A stretch of DNA of 64,000 nt from Kalmusia sp. IMI 367209 (Eukaryota; Ascomycota; Dothideomycetes; Pleosporales; Didymosphaeriaceae), in contig JAPEUQ010000006.1 of the NCBI GenBank assembly GCA_027946365.1, forward strand, positions 1,798,001 through 1,862,000, written 5' to 3'. Shown one piece after another: positions 35,345 through 47,900 of this stretch. The notes under the pieces were generated by a model, which did not search any database, was not told the origin of the DNA, and saw only the letters and a list, made by a program, of their open reading frames with translations. Positions within the stretch are counted from its first letter, which is position 1, and each line of letters begins with the position of its first letter. A program made the translations under genes and the position numbers.

Positions 35345-37517
35345 ATGTCGGACAAGCTCACACGGTACGTCTTATAGTAATCTACTTCTTGTTGTATTCT
35401 AACTTTTTAAAGTATTGCGATCGTCAGTAACGACAAGGCGAGTATTGCCCCGCATTCGAATTCGAATTTTGTTCTGACGTGAAGTGTGCGCGAACAGTGC
35501 AAGCCAAAGGTCAGTCGTTGCCCTCCCGAACTTGACACCATAGGCTGACGGGGACGTAGAAATGTCGACAGGAGTGCAAAAAGTCCTGCCCGGTTGTGCG
35601 TACCGGCAAGCTATGCATCGAAGTAGCGCCCGACTCGAAAATCGCTTTCATATCCGAACGGCTGTGCATTGGGTGTGGTATCTGCCCTAAGAAGTGCCCA
35701 TTCGATGCCATCAGCATCATCAACTTGCCCACAAACCTCGAGACGCAGGTCACACACCGATACTCAGCGAACAGCTTCAAGCTGCACAGGCTGCCTATGC
35801 CCCGGCCGGGCCAGGTATTGGGACTGGTCGGTACAAACGGTATTGGAAAGAGCACAGCTTTGAAGATCCTGAGTGGGAAGCTCATGCCGAATCTCGGTCG
35901 CTATGACAATCCGCCGGATTGGGAAGAGATCTTAAAGTATTTCCGCGGCTCCGAACTGCAGAGTAAGAATATAAGCGTGTGCGACGTGGAACAAAGGTTG
36001 ACATCATGCAGACTACTTCACTAAAGTTCTCGAGGACGACCTCAAGGCTGTCGTCAAGCCGCAATATGTCGACCAGATCCCTAAGGCGATCAAGGGCCCC
36101 AACAAAGCAGTCGGCCACCTCATCGAGGGCCGCTCTCAGATGGACAACCTCGAGGAGATCTGCGAGGTTCTCGGTACGTCGCAAAGTCAGAGGTAGAGAT
36201 TTGTCCGGGTTAACACGATGCAGAATTGAAGCATGTTTACGAGCGTGACGTCTCACTGCTGTCTGGTGGAGAGTTGCAACGTTTTGCTATCGGCACTGTT
36301 TGTGTCCAGAAGGCGGATGTGGTGAGTCGCTCTACGACTGTCATATATAGCTGCACACTAACCCTGACCAGTATATGTTTGATGAGCCATCGTAGGAACC
36401 ACCATTTTATTGTTAATAAGTCTATCTCGCTGATCTGTTCAGTTCCTTCCTCGACGTAAAGCAGCGTCTCGCTGCCGCTCGTATGATCCGCAGTCTGCTC
36501 CGCCCCGACGATTATGTCATTGTCGTGGAGCACGATTTGTCCGTACTTGATTATCTCTCCGACTTTATCTGCGTCCTTTACGGAAAGCCTGCGGTCTATG
36601 GTGTTGTCACTCTACCCGCGTCGGTCCGAGAAGGCATCAATATTTTCCTTGATGGAAATATCCCAACCGAAAACCTACGCTTCCGAGAAGAGTCGTTGCA
36701 ATTCCGCATCGGTGAGGCTGGGGAGGAATACCTCACGGACAGGTCACACGCATACAGCTACCCCAAGATGACCAAGACCTTGGGCGACTTCCAGCTTAAC
36801 GTCGAATCGGGTCAGTTCACCGACTCCGAGATCATCGTCATGATGGGCGAGAACGGTACTGGAAAGACCACCTTCTGTAAGATGCTTGCCGGCGCTTTGC
36901 AGCCCGACAATGGCAAGAAGGTCCCGCCCATGAACATTAGCATGAAGCCGCAAAAGATCACGCCTAAGTTCACTGGCACCGTCCGCCAACTCTTCTTCAA
37001 GAAGATCAAGGCCGCCTTCCTCAGCCCGCAATTCCAGACCGACGTCTACAAGCCCCTCAAAATGGACGACTTTATCGACCAAGAAGTGCAGAACCTCTCT
37101 GGCGGAGAATTGCAACGTGTCGCCATCGTCCTTGCCCTCGGTATCCCCGCCGACATTTATCTCATCGACGAGCCCAGCGCTTACCTCGACTCTGAACAAC
37201 GTATCGTCGCTGCCCGCGTCATCAAGCGCTACATCATGCACGCTAAGAAGACTGCCTTCGTCGTCGAGCACGATTTCATCATGGCTACCTACCTCGCCGA
37301 CCGCGTCATCGTCTTCGACGGCCAACCCGCTGTCAAGTCCCGCGCCAACACTCCCGAATCCCTGCTCACCGGCTGCAACAAGTTCCTCAAGAACCTCGAC
37401 GTCACTTTCCGCCGCGACCCTAACAGCTACCGCCCCCGTATCAACAAGTACAACTCTCAGCTTGACCAGGAGCAGAAGCTCAACGGCAATTACTTCTTCT
37501 TAGAGGACGAGGCTTGA
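35345..37517 (+). CDS. RLI1: Ribosome-recycling ATPase ABCE1 / RLI1
   Basis: RLI1 splits terminated ribosomes and is essential. Eight exons: 35345-35364, 35413-35437, 35498-35509, 35560-35962, 36012-36173, 36224-36321, 36372-36391, 36443-37517, about 604 residues, matching yeast size. The N-terminal Fe-S domain has [32 protein letters not shown] and [13 protein letters not shown] with all eight cysteines. ATPase 1 shows [21 protein letters not shown] and YMFDEPSSFLD. ATPase 2 shows [21 protein letters not shown] and [10 protein letters not shown]. It ends [10 protein letters not shown]. Exon 3 is only 12 nt (CKPK) and exon 7 only 20 nt (YMFDEPS). The intron before exon 3 uses a GC donor (GCGAGT). 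The first five residues and the start are family-typical. Confidence 0.97.
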
Positions 37518-38707
37518 AGAGGGCGACACTAAGTGGAATAGATCGCTGTCCCGGCGCCGCCATTGCGGGCTTTTGAAGGGTCGGGCCGGGACCAAGAAGG
37601 GCAATAAGAAGCGCGGTCTGAGGGCGCGGTTGCTGAGTCTGCTGGACGAAGAGGGTTCGTCCGACCAGGAAGATGAGGAAGATGATGAGTGGGTGCAGCG
37701 ATCGTCCTCCTGTGCTAGCTAAGTATTGCACTATATCTTCAAGTGAAAACGATGAGGCAGTCTGAAAGCATAGTGCGGGTCAAGTTAGGGGACCGCTGCC
37801 GGCCATAGAGGTCCTTGGTGAAACAAAACACCGCATGCTCGGGTGTGCGAAAAGTCTTGAGTTTGGACGTGTCTTGCCGTCCTGTCCTGCCATAGTTGTT
37901 TAGTTAGCGCTATTCCTTGCGCAAATTCCGATTTAGGATCTTAAATACCACCGTGGTCGATTACCATACATGCATGCAGTGCGCTTTACACGTTAACTTT
38001 CACGCATGTTTGATGGGACTGGCGTCAAAAAAATTTCTTTGATTAGTGTTGATTTATGTTACACGTCGCCAATATGAAGACAATGGAGAAGAGAGGAAGG
38101 CAAGAAAAACTGAGATGACCTGGTATGCCACTTCTTCAGGAGCTATTGATGAAGTAGCCATGCCGAGAGTGCGAACACACCTCGCATACCAGCAACGTGT
38201 AGTAACGGTATGACCATCGAAGAAGAACAGCCACTCGGAACGAACACAACCACAAATTAGTAGCCAGCGGTCGCCTCGCAGCAAGCAAACAACTATTACC
38301 AGTGGCCGATCTATTGAAAGAAAACAGCCCACATATCATCAGCCTACGGAATGAAATGAAGAGAATGCCGTGAAGAGCATTATGGCATCCTCAAACATGG
38401 GGATAATGCTTTTCTCGTAGCCCGTGAAGGGTTGAGGGTTATTTTGATGATCAGTCGTTGCCCACAGAAAGTCTGACGATCTAACGAGCCAACGGAATAC
38501 CAAAGGTTATGGAAGAGATCCGAGGGCCGTAGAAGACATATCGAATTTTAGGATTGGGTGAGCCTATCCAAGTCACCACCCAATGTAGCAGTGAGCGTAG
38601 AAGGCTTTAATTTGAAAAAAAAAGCATTGGAAGATGTTAGGGTGAGTCAGACCTAGGCTGTCAATGAAGACGAAGACAACGACTCCGTGGAGAGAAAGGC
38701 TTCAAGA
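37518..38707. other. Convergent intergenic region, RLI1 / PRP40
   Basis: About 1,190 bases. The first ~205 form an open frame (CTT at 37515 to the TAA at 37720-37722) with a basic then acidic composition (KKGNKKRGLRARLL, DQEDEEDDEW). The remainder is AT-rich and without recognised features. Confidence 0.45.
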
Positions 38708-41231
38708 TTAATCTTCCTCAATCTCGCCTTCTTCACTTCCAGACCGAAGAGCACGCTCTTCTTCTTTTGGAGGCTCAGGAATTGGAGTCTTCGACTTACG
38801 GTCGGGACGAGGGGAGTAGCGAGCACGCTAGATACTTATCAGCATTGAAAATTGTCATGGTAGATAAAAAAAACAGACGTACCTTGCTATCGCGCCTGGA
38901 CGTGCTTTCGTCACTCTCGCGTCGGCGCCTAGTCGAAGTTGGGCGACCTCCGCCGTCACCGTAGTCCAGCTCGCTCACACTACGCTCGCGCGGATCCGCG
39001 CGACTAGCAGCAGGATCGCCTCGCGAAATGTAGGAACGTTCACGCTCAGCCTCGCGCTCGCGCCTCTCACGTCCGTAATGATCACCGCTACCTCGGCGAG
39101 AACGGTCGAAACGGTCACCATCTCGCTCGCGATCACGGCGGTAAGGAGGAGACAAGCCCGTACTGTCATTGTTCCTGTACCGAGATTCACGTTCCTGCTG
39201 GGCTTGACGACGTTCAGCGGCGTAAGGATCATGTTCAGGTGAGCGTGTGCGCGTGCGATGGCGCCGATGAGAGTCAGAATGCCCATTACGGTACTCACGA
39301 TCTCGGTCTCGCCTATCCCGGTCCCGTTCCCGATCTCTATCCCTCTCACGGTCTCGTGCATCGCGTCGGCTGCGGTCTCGGCGATCACTCTCCTTCTCCT
39401 TCAGACGACGCATGTACTTGTCGAAGGCGGATTGTCGAAGGGAATCTGATTTTAGCGCGCGATACTCTTCTGTCTTCTCAACACGGGGACGTACCGCTTC
39501 CCAGGTATCCGAGAGGGTGACAGGAGGCTCGAGGCGCTTGAGGACGGCTCGCAAATCATCAATCGCGTAACGTGCTTCATGTTCCTGCTCCTGCTGTTCT
39601 TCGGTTTCTCGCTTCTTGACTTTGGCAAGAACATAGTCGAAGATACTCTTCATCGTGTGATCGTCGATATGGTCAGTACGTGGATTAGCGCGCATAACAC
39701 CCAAGAACTCTTCATAGGGGGTTGCAGTTGTAACCTCGTAGCGTTCGTGCTGTTTGCAAATTAGTAAGATTCGTGAATGAAGGATTCTCGACGTAACTTA
39801 CCGCTAGCACATCCAAAGCATAACGACGTAGAGTACGGAATTTCTGATCCTCGACCTCGAGAGCGTCCCAGAACAGATCAAGCGGCGTTGATCCGCCTTG
39901 TCCTAGCATCGCGGTATAGCGAGAATCATCCTGGACGATGGCATGAAGGTCTTTCCATTTTGTACCTGCCCTGAGTTTACCAGAATCCGCAAGCTCTTGT
40001 AAGAGTTGCCTGAATCCATCTCGATTCTTACGCTCGACACGGTGTTTCTCGCGCCTTTCGGCCTGAACTCGATCATTGTGCTCTCGCTGAAGCTGCCTAA
40101 TATGTTTCTCGAAAGCAGTGAGAACATCTGAGCGATGAAGGGGTTGGAAAATCTCACTACTGAACGCTTTGTTAGCCTTGAGCTGTTCCTCAGCGGCGTT
40201 CCAACGAGTAAAGGGCTCTAGGTCGAGACTTTGCATCAAAGTCATCAGCTCATCTAGAGCGGTTTTCTTGTCCTCTTTCTGTCGCTCGGCGTGGGCATTC
40301 ACGAGAGTGACAATATATTCTTCGAATAGTCGGCGGCGCTCGCTATCATCTCTTGCAGAACGAAAGATGGTTTCATCCTCTAGTATGGGACGCGCTGTCT
40401 TCCATCTAGTGTAATGCTTGATCTCTGGATGAGAACGCAGCATCGCGGTAAAGTCGGTGCGCAACTTCGTCTGCCGATCTTGCTCCTTCATTTTCTCTTG
40501 GGCACGGAGATCCTCGCAGTACTTCTTGAAAGCCTCTTCACGCTTCTCCGGTTCGGCTATTGCGCGCCAGTTGGGATCCTTAATACCGGCGCGGACAGCC
40601 TGCGACCAGTCCCAGTCGGGCTGAACTTTGAGCTGCTTGAGCACCTTGAAGAAGGCTGCCTCGGCGTCATGTGGATTTGAGAACTGGAGCTCGCTGGAGG
40701 GCGCAAATGCCATGCCGGCACGCTCACCTCCGAAGCCAGAGTCACGGTCGCGATCCCGGTCTCGCCGATCGGGCTGATAGCTATCACGCTCGCGCATCGG
40801 TTCGCGGTCGTAACGGCCATGTTCAACAGTAGGCCCCGTTGGAATCGCAGGCCCGGCGGCCCAAGAATTGCTGCAACTGAGTTTAGCAAACGTACCGATC
40901 TATATGTAGATGCAACTTACGCAGGAGCTCGTGGCGGGGGCTGGTTTTGCATGCGCTCCAGATTCTGCTTGACCTCGTCCGGCGGGTCCCATCGCGTCTC
41001 ACGCGTCTCCTTGTGCGCCCAGTACACTCTGCCGTTCGCTTCAAAAATCTGCCACGGGGTGTCTATCGTCGCACGCTCGTTCGCATTCATAAGCTCCTCC
41101 GGCTTCGTCCATTGAGTTTCGTTGGTCAGAGTATTGAAGTAGTATGTTTTGCCCTCTGGCGTTGACGTTTGCTTCCATTTGGGAGCAGCCACCGGCGGCA
41201 CCATAGGCATCGGAGGCGGGAAGCCGTTCAT
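38708..41231 (-). CDS. PRP40: U1 snRNP-associated splicing factor PRP40 (WW-FF protein)
   Basis: PRP40 bridges the 5' and 3' splice-site complexes in early spliceosome assembly. Exons 41231-40921, 40870-39802, 39749-38883 and 38827-38708 give about 788 residues. Two WW domains lie near residues 14-45 (PKWKQTSTPEGKTYYFN, TQWTKPEE) and 57-88 (TPWQIFEANGRVYWAHKET). At least four FF repeats follow (e.g. AAFFKVLKQLKVQPDWDWSQ, RTDFTAMLRSHPEIKHYTRW, GFRQLLQELADSGKLRAGTKW). The last third is an RS-like tail rich in Arg-Asp/Arg-Glu dipeptides, ending EEGEIEED. The chosen start MNGFPPPMPMVPPV is family-like. The frame stays open upstream to 41384, so a longer N-terminus cannot be excluded. It diverges from TRS65 across about 296 bases. 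Confidence 0.95.
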
Positions 41232-41527
41232 GGTGGCGATTGAGCGACGGCGCAACGGGTGGTGATAGTTGTCGCGATCACCGTGCAGGAGAGGCAGGCA
41301 CGACGCAAGCCTAATAAGTTTTGAGCACGGACCATGCGCCGCGGGTATATGATGTTGCGCGCCGGCGGAGGAAAGAGCGTTCAATGTACCACCCCTTCAC
41401 TTATATCACTTATATCACAGGTCAGCTCTTCTTATCTCAATTTTCATTAGCAAGACTGTACGCTTTAAACATTTGGGGATGATGGGCAAATTCTAGCCAG
41501 CGTGATCGACTTTTGGCAGAGACCGAC

Positions 41528-43416
41528 ATGGCTGCGATAGTAGAGGCACAGCCTCGCGCGAGCGTTGAGTTCGTGGAGAGCTCGATACTTGAAGCTGTTG
41601 TTCCCTCCGATTCTGTCTTTGATTTTGAGGACGAAATAAGCGCCTGGGATGGGTCTAATGAAGAGGAAAATGGCTCCGTCTTGCCTTTTCTTTCTCAGCG
41701 GCAAGTGCTGCTTTTTGGTGAGCCCGATTTGAGTCATGCTCACGCAAACTCTTACTTATTAATAGGTATTCAGATGAACTAGTACCGGTGTACATTGTTT
41801 TCCGTACGCCACTTATGGAGGACGCCACCCTGAAATCCTACCTAGCAAGACTAGCAATCAATGTTGAGGCAATCGCCTTTAGTACAGCACCCCCGCCAGA
41901 AACAGAGGCCAAAGGGCCACCCCCCAAAGAAGTCATCTTTTCTGAGACGATCAAGGGTTCCGTTGAGCCGGTCATTGTTCGTCATGAGGAAGGAGAATTC
42001 GCTCACATCTATGTTATTTGGAAGCTGGAAACGTTCATATGTGAGTTCAACGTCTTCTAAATTGTATCAAAGCCTAACAGGAGATAGCTCGACCAAGGGG
42101 AAGATATCACAAGCCAGCAATGTATTTCCAGCCAACAGCATCTCTGAAACCAGCAGAGAAGGCCAACAGGAGCCTTCTTGAAGACGAATATCTACCAAGC
42201 AGAGTACCAACAGCACTAAATCTTCTCCAATCATTTGAGAGCGACCCTGGTTTGGCGGGTATCCATCCACGCCTATCTGCACTACGCATCAACAAGATTG
42301 CGCCAACCGCACCAGTAGCGAAAGAATTGACTCGGCCGATCAGAACCGGGCAAAGGCGTCTCTTCCGAGCGCTGCCTGCATTGATCTGGCGAGTTAGATA
42401 TTCAAAGGTTCAGAGTGCTATCAACGACATGTCGCTTATGGCCTCTTTAGACCTCGAGATTGCGTACATTACTGGATGCCGTATTATCATTGATGATGTC
42501 AAGTTATCATTGCGGGGAGGAGATGTGAAGACCATATCCGACCACAGCAAAATTGCCCATGCCCACAAGCCCGGCGATCAACTCACGTCTCTTTACAAAA
42601 TCACGCCAGACCTAGCCCCTGATGGCACTCCTTTATTTGGAAGCGAGGGTCACTTGTTGACCCTAGAAATAAAGGCGAAAGTCCTGGTTTCCGAGGAGTG
42701 CCAACCACTCGTCACCATCGGATGGCAGACCGCCGTGGACTTTTCTGCTGAACAGAATTCCGCATTGGTGAAGGCTGCTCACAGACTGAGCAATCCACTA
42801 GCACACACACTTAAGAACCCGGCCCCAGATCAGGTCTCCACCCAAGGAACAGGTTCCCAAGCGGCAGATAAGACCCAAGAAAACGCAATTCACGTTACAT
42901 TGACAATCTCTGGACCACCTCGCGTACTTGTCGGCGAAATCTTTCACTGGGTTGTTTTCATTGTCAATAGAGCAGACAAAACACGAAAATTAGCGGTCCT
43001 CGTCATTCCAAAGAGAAGGCGAGATTACGACAGGCAGAGACCACTATCATCAGCATCCTCGATAATAGGGTACCGCGCTGATAATAAAGACTGGCTCGCG
43101 AACGCAGTGGTCGACGAAAATATTGTTTATGCCAAACAAAAGAACGCGCGTACAGAAACGGCGGAGTTGATATGCTTAACCACAGATATTCGGATTGGGT
43201 ATGTGTAGCTTTCATCAAGTACATTCACACTGTCAAGTGCTAACAAGTAGCAGTCACCTTGCACCTGGAGCTTGTTATACGGCCGATTTGAAATTCCTGG
43301 CGCTTTCAGCTGGCGTACTTTCTATTGATTCGATACGAGTGGTGGACCTAGCGACGAACGAGACTTCGGATATTCGAGATGTGCCGGCCATAGTTGCTGT
43401 AGAAAAGCAAACATAG
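41528..43416 (+). CDS. TRS65: TRAPPII complex subunit TRS65
   Basis: TRS65 helps TRAPPII act as a Rab exchange factor at the late Golgi. Four exons (41528-41717, 41774-42040, 42088-43198, 43254-43416; introns 47-56 nt) encode about 576 residues. Family-typical pieces are LVPVYIVFRTPL early, the long beta-rich middle with HVTLTISGPPRVLVGEIFHW, and the C-terminal HLAPGACYTADLKFLALSAG followed by VLSIDSIRVVDL. These belong to the Trs65 family (immunoglobulin-like C-terminal domains). The first intron acceptor is taken at 41773, because the nearer AG would run into a stop. A Thr/Gln-rich insertion precedes the ISGPPRVL block. Identification rests on recalled similarity and is good. Confidence 0.88.
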
Positions 43417-43916
43417 TAATAAAAACCCTAGGTTTCTGGTAGTTGGCCATATCGATGTACGCCGTAAATCATAATGTCCGAATTGTAAGATGAATATCTT
43501 GAAAATGATGACGTTGATTTTAATACCAACTATCGGCTCCTTCCTAGTCTGTGGCTGGAGAAGTCCTGTCATAAACATCAGGGGTGGGCCAACTTTTATC
43601 CGACTCACATTCACTATTTTTAGTCAGCCGGCGCTGAACCGCTGTGCATCTCCAACGATGACTATCCCGTCATGGCTAGAGCGACGGAGCCGCCTAAGCC
43701 TTACCAGAGCATAGCGCAGCAACTGGCCAATCGAATGTCGACTCTCGAAATACGTCCTGACAGGCATCATGATCCTTCTCCCAAAGCGAGCATCATGGCT
43801 GAAGGCGCAAGCTGGGGCTAGAAAGCTTGGCTGTGCGCCTTGCGCCTCTCGACCGTTGACAAAACCGCGGGCGCACCCTGCGACCGTGCAAGCATCTTGA
43901 TCGCCGAGGCCACAAC
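43417..43916. other. Intergenic region
   Basis: 500 bases between TRS65 and the sensor-like membrane protein, same strand. Nothing recognised beyond the presumed 3' end and promoter. Confidence 0.45.
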
Positions 43917-44971
43917 ATGAGGGTGTATACGAAGTACGCAATTCTAGGTGTGTGCGCAAGCTCACTTGCACATGCAGGTCCGGCTCCTGTCGCATCGCCC
44001 ACTATTACACCTGCTGCCAGACTACGAAGAGAGAATATCCAGACGTTCGCATGGACCTCGAATTCGACCGAAAATGGCGAGACGTTTTATTCGCCTTGGA
44101 CATACGACGCAGACGTGCGAACATGGACTACGAGCGGCGATTACTTTCGAAAATGTGCAGTGAGCTCCGAATGTCCCATGTACACGGAGTGCTCTGAGGG
44201 ATGGATGGTAGCATCTGGAACATCTTCATCTTGTGGAGCTGGTGGCGCAGCAGGATCAGTCTTCTGCAGCAATAACATCCTGTTTCAATCTATGGGTGCA
44301 ACTCGAACATACACTGGGTATTGGTGTGATTCGGCGCCGATTACTGGCTACACATTTTACGAGCAGGAACCGTCACAACCAAGTATGTTTACATGTCTCG
44401 CATCCTAACCACTGCTTACAGTCGTCTAGCTAGAGCGAGCAGCCTTACCTCAACCGATACATCTGCAACCACCTCCACTACCGCATCCGAATCGAGCTCC
44501 ACGACTGGAAGCGCAACTCCCACCGCTACAAGCGAACCTAAGTCCTCCGTTAACATCGGCGGCGTTGCCGGTGGTGTCATTGGCGGACTGGTAGGCCTCG
44601 CAGCCATCGGTTTGGGCGTTTTCTTCTTCCTTCGCCGTAGGAAGAGGAGGGCTAGCATGGCTCCCTTAGCAGGTGGCTACGCACCACCAATCGATCACCA
44701 AGACCCTTACCGATCTCCCGCCCCGACTTACGCAACAACGTATGGCGATACCGAGCTAAAGCCGACCGGCGTAGCGGACGGAACATTCTACCCACCAGCA
44801 GCGTACCCTCAGGGTCCATACGATCCCCACATGTCGGCATATGGTGGACCAGCAGAGATGCCTGCACAGCCGGTGGGATTTCCGCAGCCTACGCCAGAAC
44901 TCCCTGGGCAGTCGTCTGTCGCTGCGCCTTCGCCACAAGAGCTACCTACTCGGCGGCAGACTGGACTTTGA
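43917..44971 (+). CDS. Single-pass membrane protein with Cys-rich ectodomain and Ser/Thr-rich stalk (sensor-like)
   Basis: Two exons (43917-44382, 44430-44971; 47-nt intron, acceptor at 44429) encode about 335 residues. A clear signal peptide (YAILGVCASSLAHAGPAP) leads into an ectodomain of ~130 residues with cysteines at CAVSSECPMYTECSEGW, SSCGAGG, FCSNN and YWCDS. A ~50-residue Ser/Thr stalk (SATTSTTASESSSTTGSA) likely carries O-glycans. One transmembrane helix (GGVIGGLVGLAAIGLGVFFF) ends in RRRKRR, and the cytoplasmic tail is rich in Pro, Tyr and Gly. This layout is that of fungal WSC/MID2-like wall-stress sensors, but the cysteine pattern does not clearly match a WSC domain. Function is therefore unassigned. 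Confidence 0.82.
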
Positions 44972-47900
44972 GTTAAAAAATAAGACAAGTTTTTGGAAAT
45001 GCGTACAATAAGTGGTACTGATTTCACCTGTCTGGAAAGGGGTTTGAAAGTTACGAATTCAGGAACGGTATATTTGGAGGTCAAATGCATTTATCGGAGT
45101 TAAGCAAATATTCCCCAACTGGCCGGAGCGCGGTTTGTATCTGGATCAGTGTTTCGTTTCAGCTTTGAATATATTTTTTCGATCGATAGCACGTTCCTCG
45201 ATCTTTGTTTCTTTGCACAACAACTTGATCATACAGTGCTAAGACAAAAAGATTTGGGCACACACCATGCGCTGAATTGGCCCAGGATACAAGAGTGACC
45301 TTCAAGCTTTTGTACTCTGACTTTACAAGGGTATTTAGTATATAGTTGCAGCATCTGTAACGGCAGGGCCACATGCTCTGGGTAAGCCACACCCAGTCCT
45401 TGACCACACAAGAGATTACCGCCTACATTCTCTAAATTTCCACTCGAAGCCCACGCATTAATATCCCCCGGGGACCAGGACATAACACAGATGAGGGAGG
45501 AAACTATGGCTAGGTATAACAACAGTCTCAGGAGCAGCGCAAGCCATCTCAAGTCCAAAGTTCATTCAATCCTACCAAAGATGTGATACGCTACTAAGCA
45601 ACAAAGCAGACAAAGTGGAGATTACGGCTTTTCCTTGTCTCTGCACCCATCCAACACGCTGCATCGGAACGAGCCGACGTGGGCTCACTCCTCCACCTCC
45701 CTTAAGGAAATTCTCTTCACGAACCAGAGTCAAGTGTGCGGGTGATTTTCGCAGGAACAAGAAGATTGAGGCATGAGTCGAGCCAGTCTGTGTGAAGAGA
45801 GCCGGAGGTTGGACCCTGGACTGAGGACCATATAGGCTGTGGTGTTCCAGGTGAGACATGGTTGCGGGACTAGTCAAAGGGCCAGGAGGAGAGTCAGAAA
45901 GCGTATTTGGTAGCGCCAATGAAGGGGGGCATAATGCATCGGGGGTAGTGCGGCGCAGACGTTGGATTATAGGATGTGGGCGTGGGGTGTATGCAGGGGT
46001 GCGGCACGGGCAAAGTTTGTGCGAATTGGAATTCGAGGCATCCAATTTATCCACTCGATCTCTGAGTAAAAATCGGTCACGGCATGTATTTGCTATGTCG
46101 CATTACGACCTTCATTGATCCAAGATTGCGTTTATGAATTGAAAGTCTAGATCACCAGCAGTTAAAACCTTCTATATATATATGTATTACTAAGCATCGA
46201 AAGATTGTACGTAGTTTTGAAGGATAGTAAACTGAAAAAGATAGCAGTAGTTTCCTCCTGCTTTTTAACTTTGAAGGCGTGTTAAAGTTGGTGACAGTAA
46301 AGGTGAAATCTTCTATTTTCTCCGCATGTGCCATTCCGATGTCTCTCATATACACCCACGTTTGTAATGTACACATCAATACCCTGCTCGGCTCAGAAAC
46401 TCCACCTTCTTGCTTTATGAACAAATACTCCTGCCACCCGTTTTGATATACACCTCCTTAGACACTTCCTTGGCTGCCCATAGCTCGATAGCTTACAGTA
46501 GCAAATACCATATCTCAACCCATTATTCTCGTAAAAGTAGCTAATCTACCAGTCGATGACACGCAGAATCTTATGCTGGCCGTTTCCCGCGAAGGAAAGC
46601 TCATATGCGAACATGGGCTATTGTGGAACAATATTCATGAAAGAAGCAAATTTTATTACCCAGCCGAGGCATACCCAACCAATCCGTATGCTTGGGAGAG
46701 CATTCGCCACCGTGTCATCTGTAGAACCAGGCTGGCGGAGACTAGCACGCGGCGCTCCATATCGAGTGAGTAGTGTTCCTCAGAACAGAATTCACTTGCA
46801 ACATGCAGTTGTGGTAGTGCTTTTTGATATCGAACCACGTTTTCGCAACTGAGCAAGACATGTGGTAAAGCAGAAGAAGAATAAAAGACCATCTGAAAGA
46901 AGTACGCCCAATTTTGAAGAGCACAGGAGCAGCACGGACATAGAATCAGCTAGTGAATTTACAAAGGACACACGCAAGGATGCATCTGGAAAGTTCTGCC
47001 AACATGCCCAACAGAACAGTCGCCATGTTATGTTCGAAAGTTTATTTTTTGCAGGAGGCACACTTCAAGAATCTTGTCGCTATTGCTTTTGGTCTCGCGA
47101 CTGGTTGTATAGGGAGCAGAGAGAAGAACCGACCAGTATCGAAGACCGGCCTTTATATCATACGCACGACCCATGTCAACTTGTTCTTGTATATTGCTCG
47201 AAGAAAGACAGGACCGAGGGCCGAGCCTGTAGAGGATCCCCATGGCCTTTGATATCCCCCCATCCCCTCGCCGTCCGAAACAAACGTCTCCATCTCATCC
47301 GCATACAAGCATTTCTGGTCCCGCGGGTCCACACATCACGATCCTCTTCCGGTATTTTGGCATGCCCTTGTCTCCACTTCATTGTGTCGTAGGGCTCGCA
47401 AATCCCGGCCAACATTATTTCGCATGTGAACCGTTTTGATTCGCGCCCCTGGAGTCCGCATCGTATCAAAGACTGTAGGTTATTTTACAACACAAGATAT
47501 TCATGGCTTGCAATGACTCAGATTACGATCTCAGAACTCCGCTCTCCACATCTATGAATAGGACGTCCGGTTCTGATGAGCCACGGCGCTGCATCAAAAA
47601 GGAACTGCAGGGCATCGACTTCTGCTGCGGGAAAAGCTCACCGCACCGCAACGGCACGTAGAGTGTACCTCGATCCGGGATACCGATTTTCCAGAAAGAC
47701 TCGTCGACTCTCCCGTGATACGCGTTGCCTACTGTCTTGAAGACAGGCGTGAGTAGATGTCATATCTCATGTCCGATACATATCTGGACAATTTTGAAAA
47801 CGCAGAAAACACATGATCAGGAATAGCAGTATTTTCAGTCGCGAATCAAGACCTCTCCCATTTCATCGTCCTAAGGGGAAATTTGAGAGCGGCAAGATTC

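Noticed and set aside
35450..35470. Duplicated ATTCGA motif considered as a tRNA B-box or operator.
   Set aside because: It lies inside an RLI1 intron, and no tRNA-like fold or A-box was found around it.
45572..47392. Several 90-176-codon frames in the gene-poor block.
   Set aside because: They overlap in different frames and strands, lack splice-supported continuations and recall no family.
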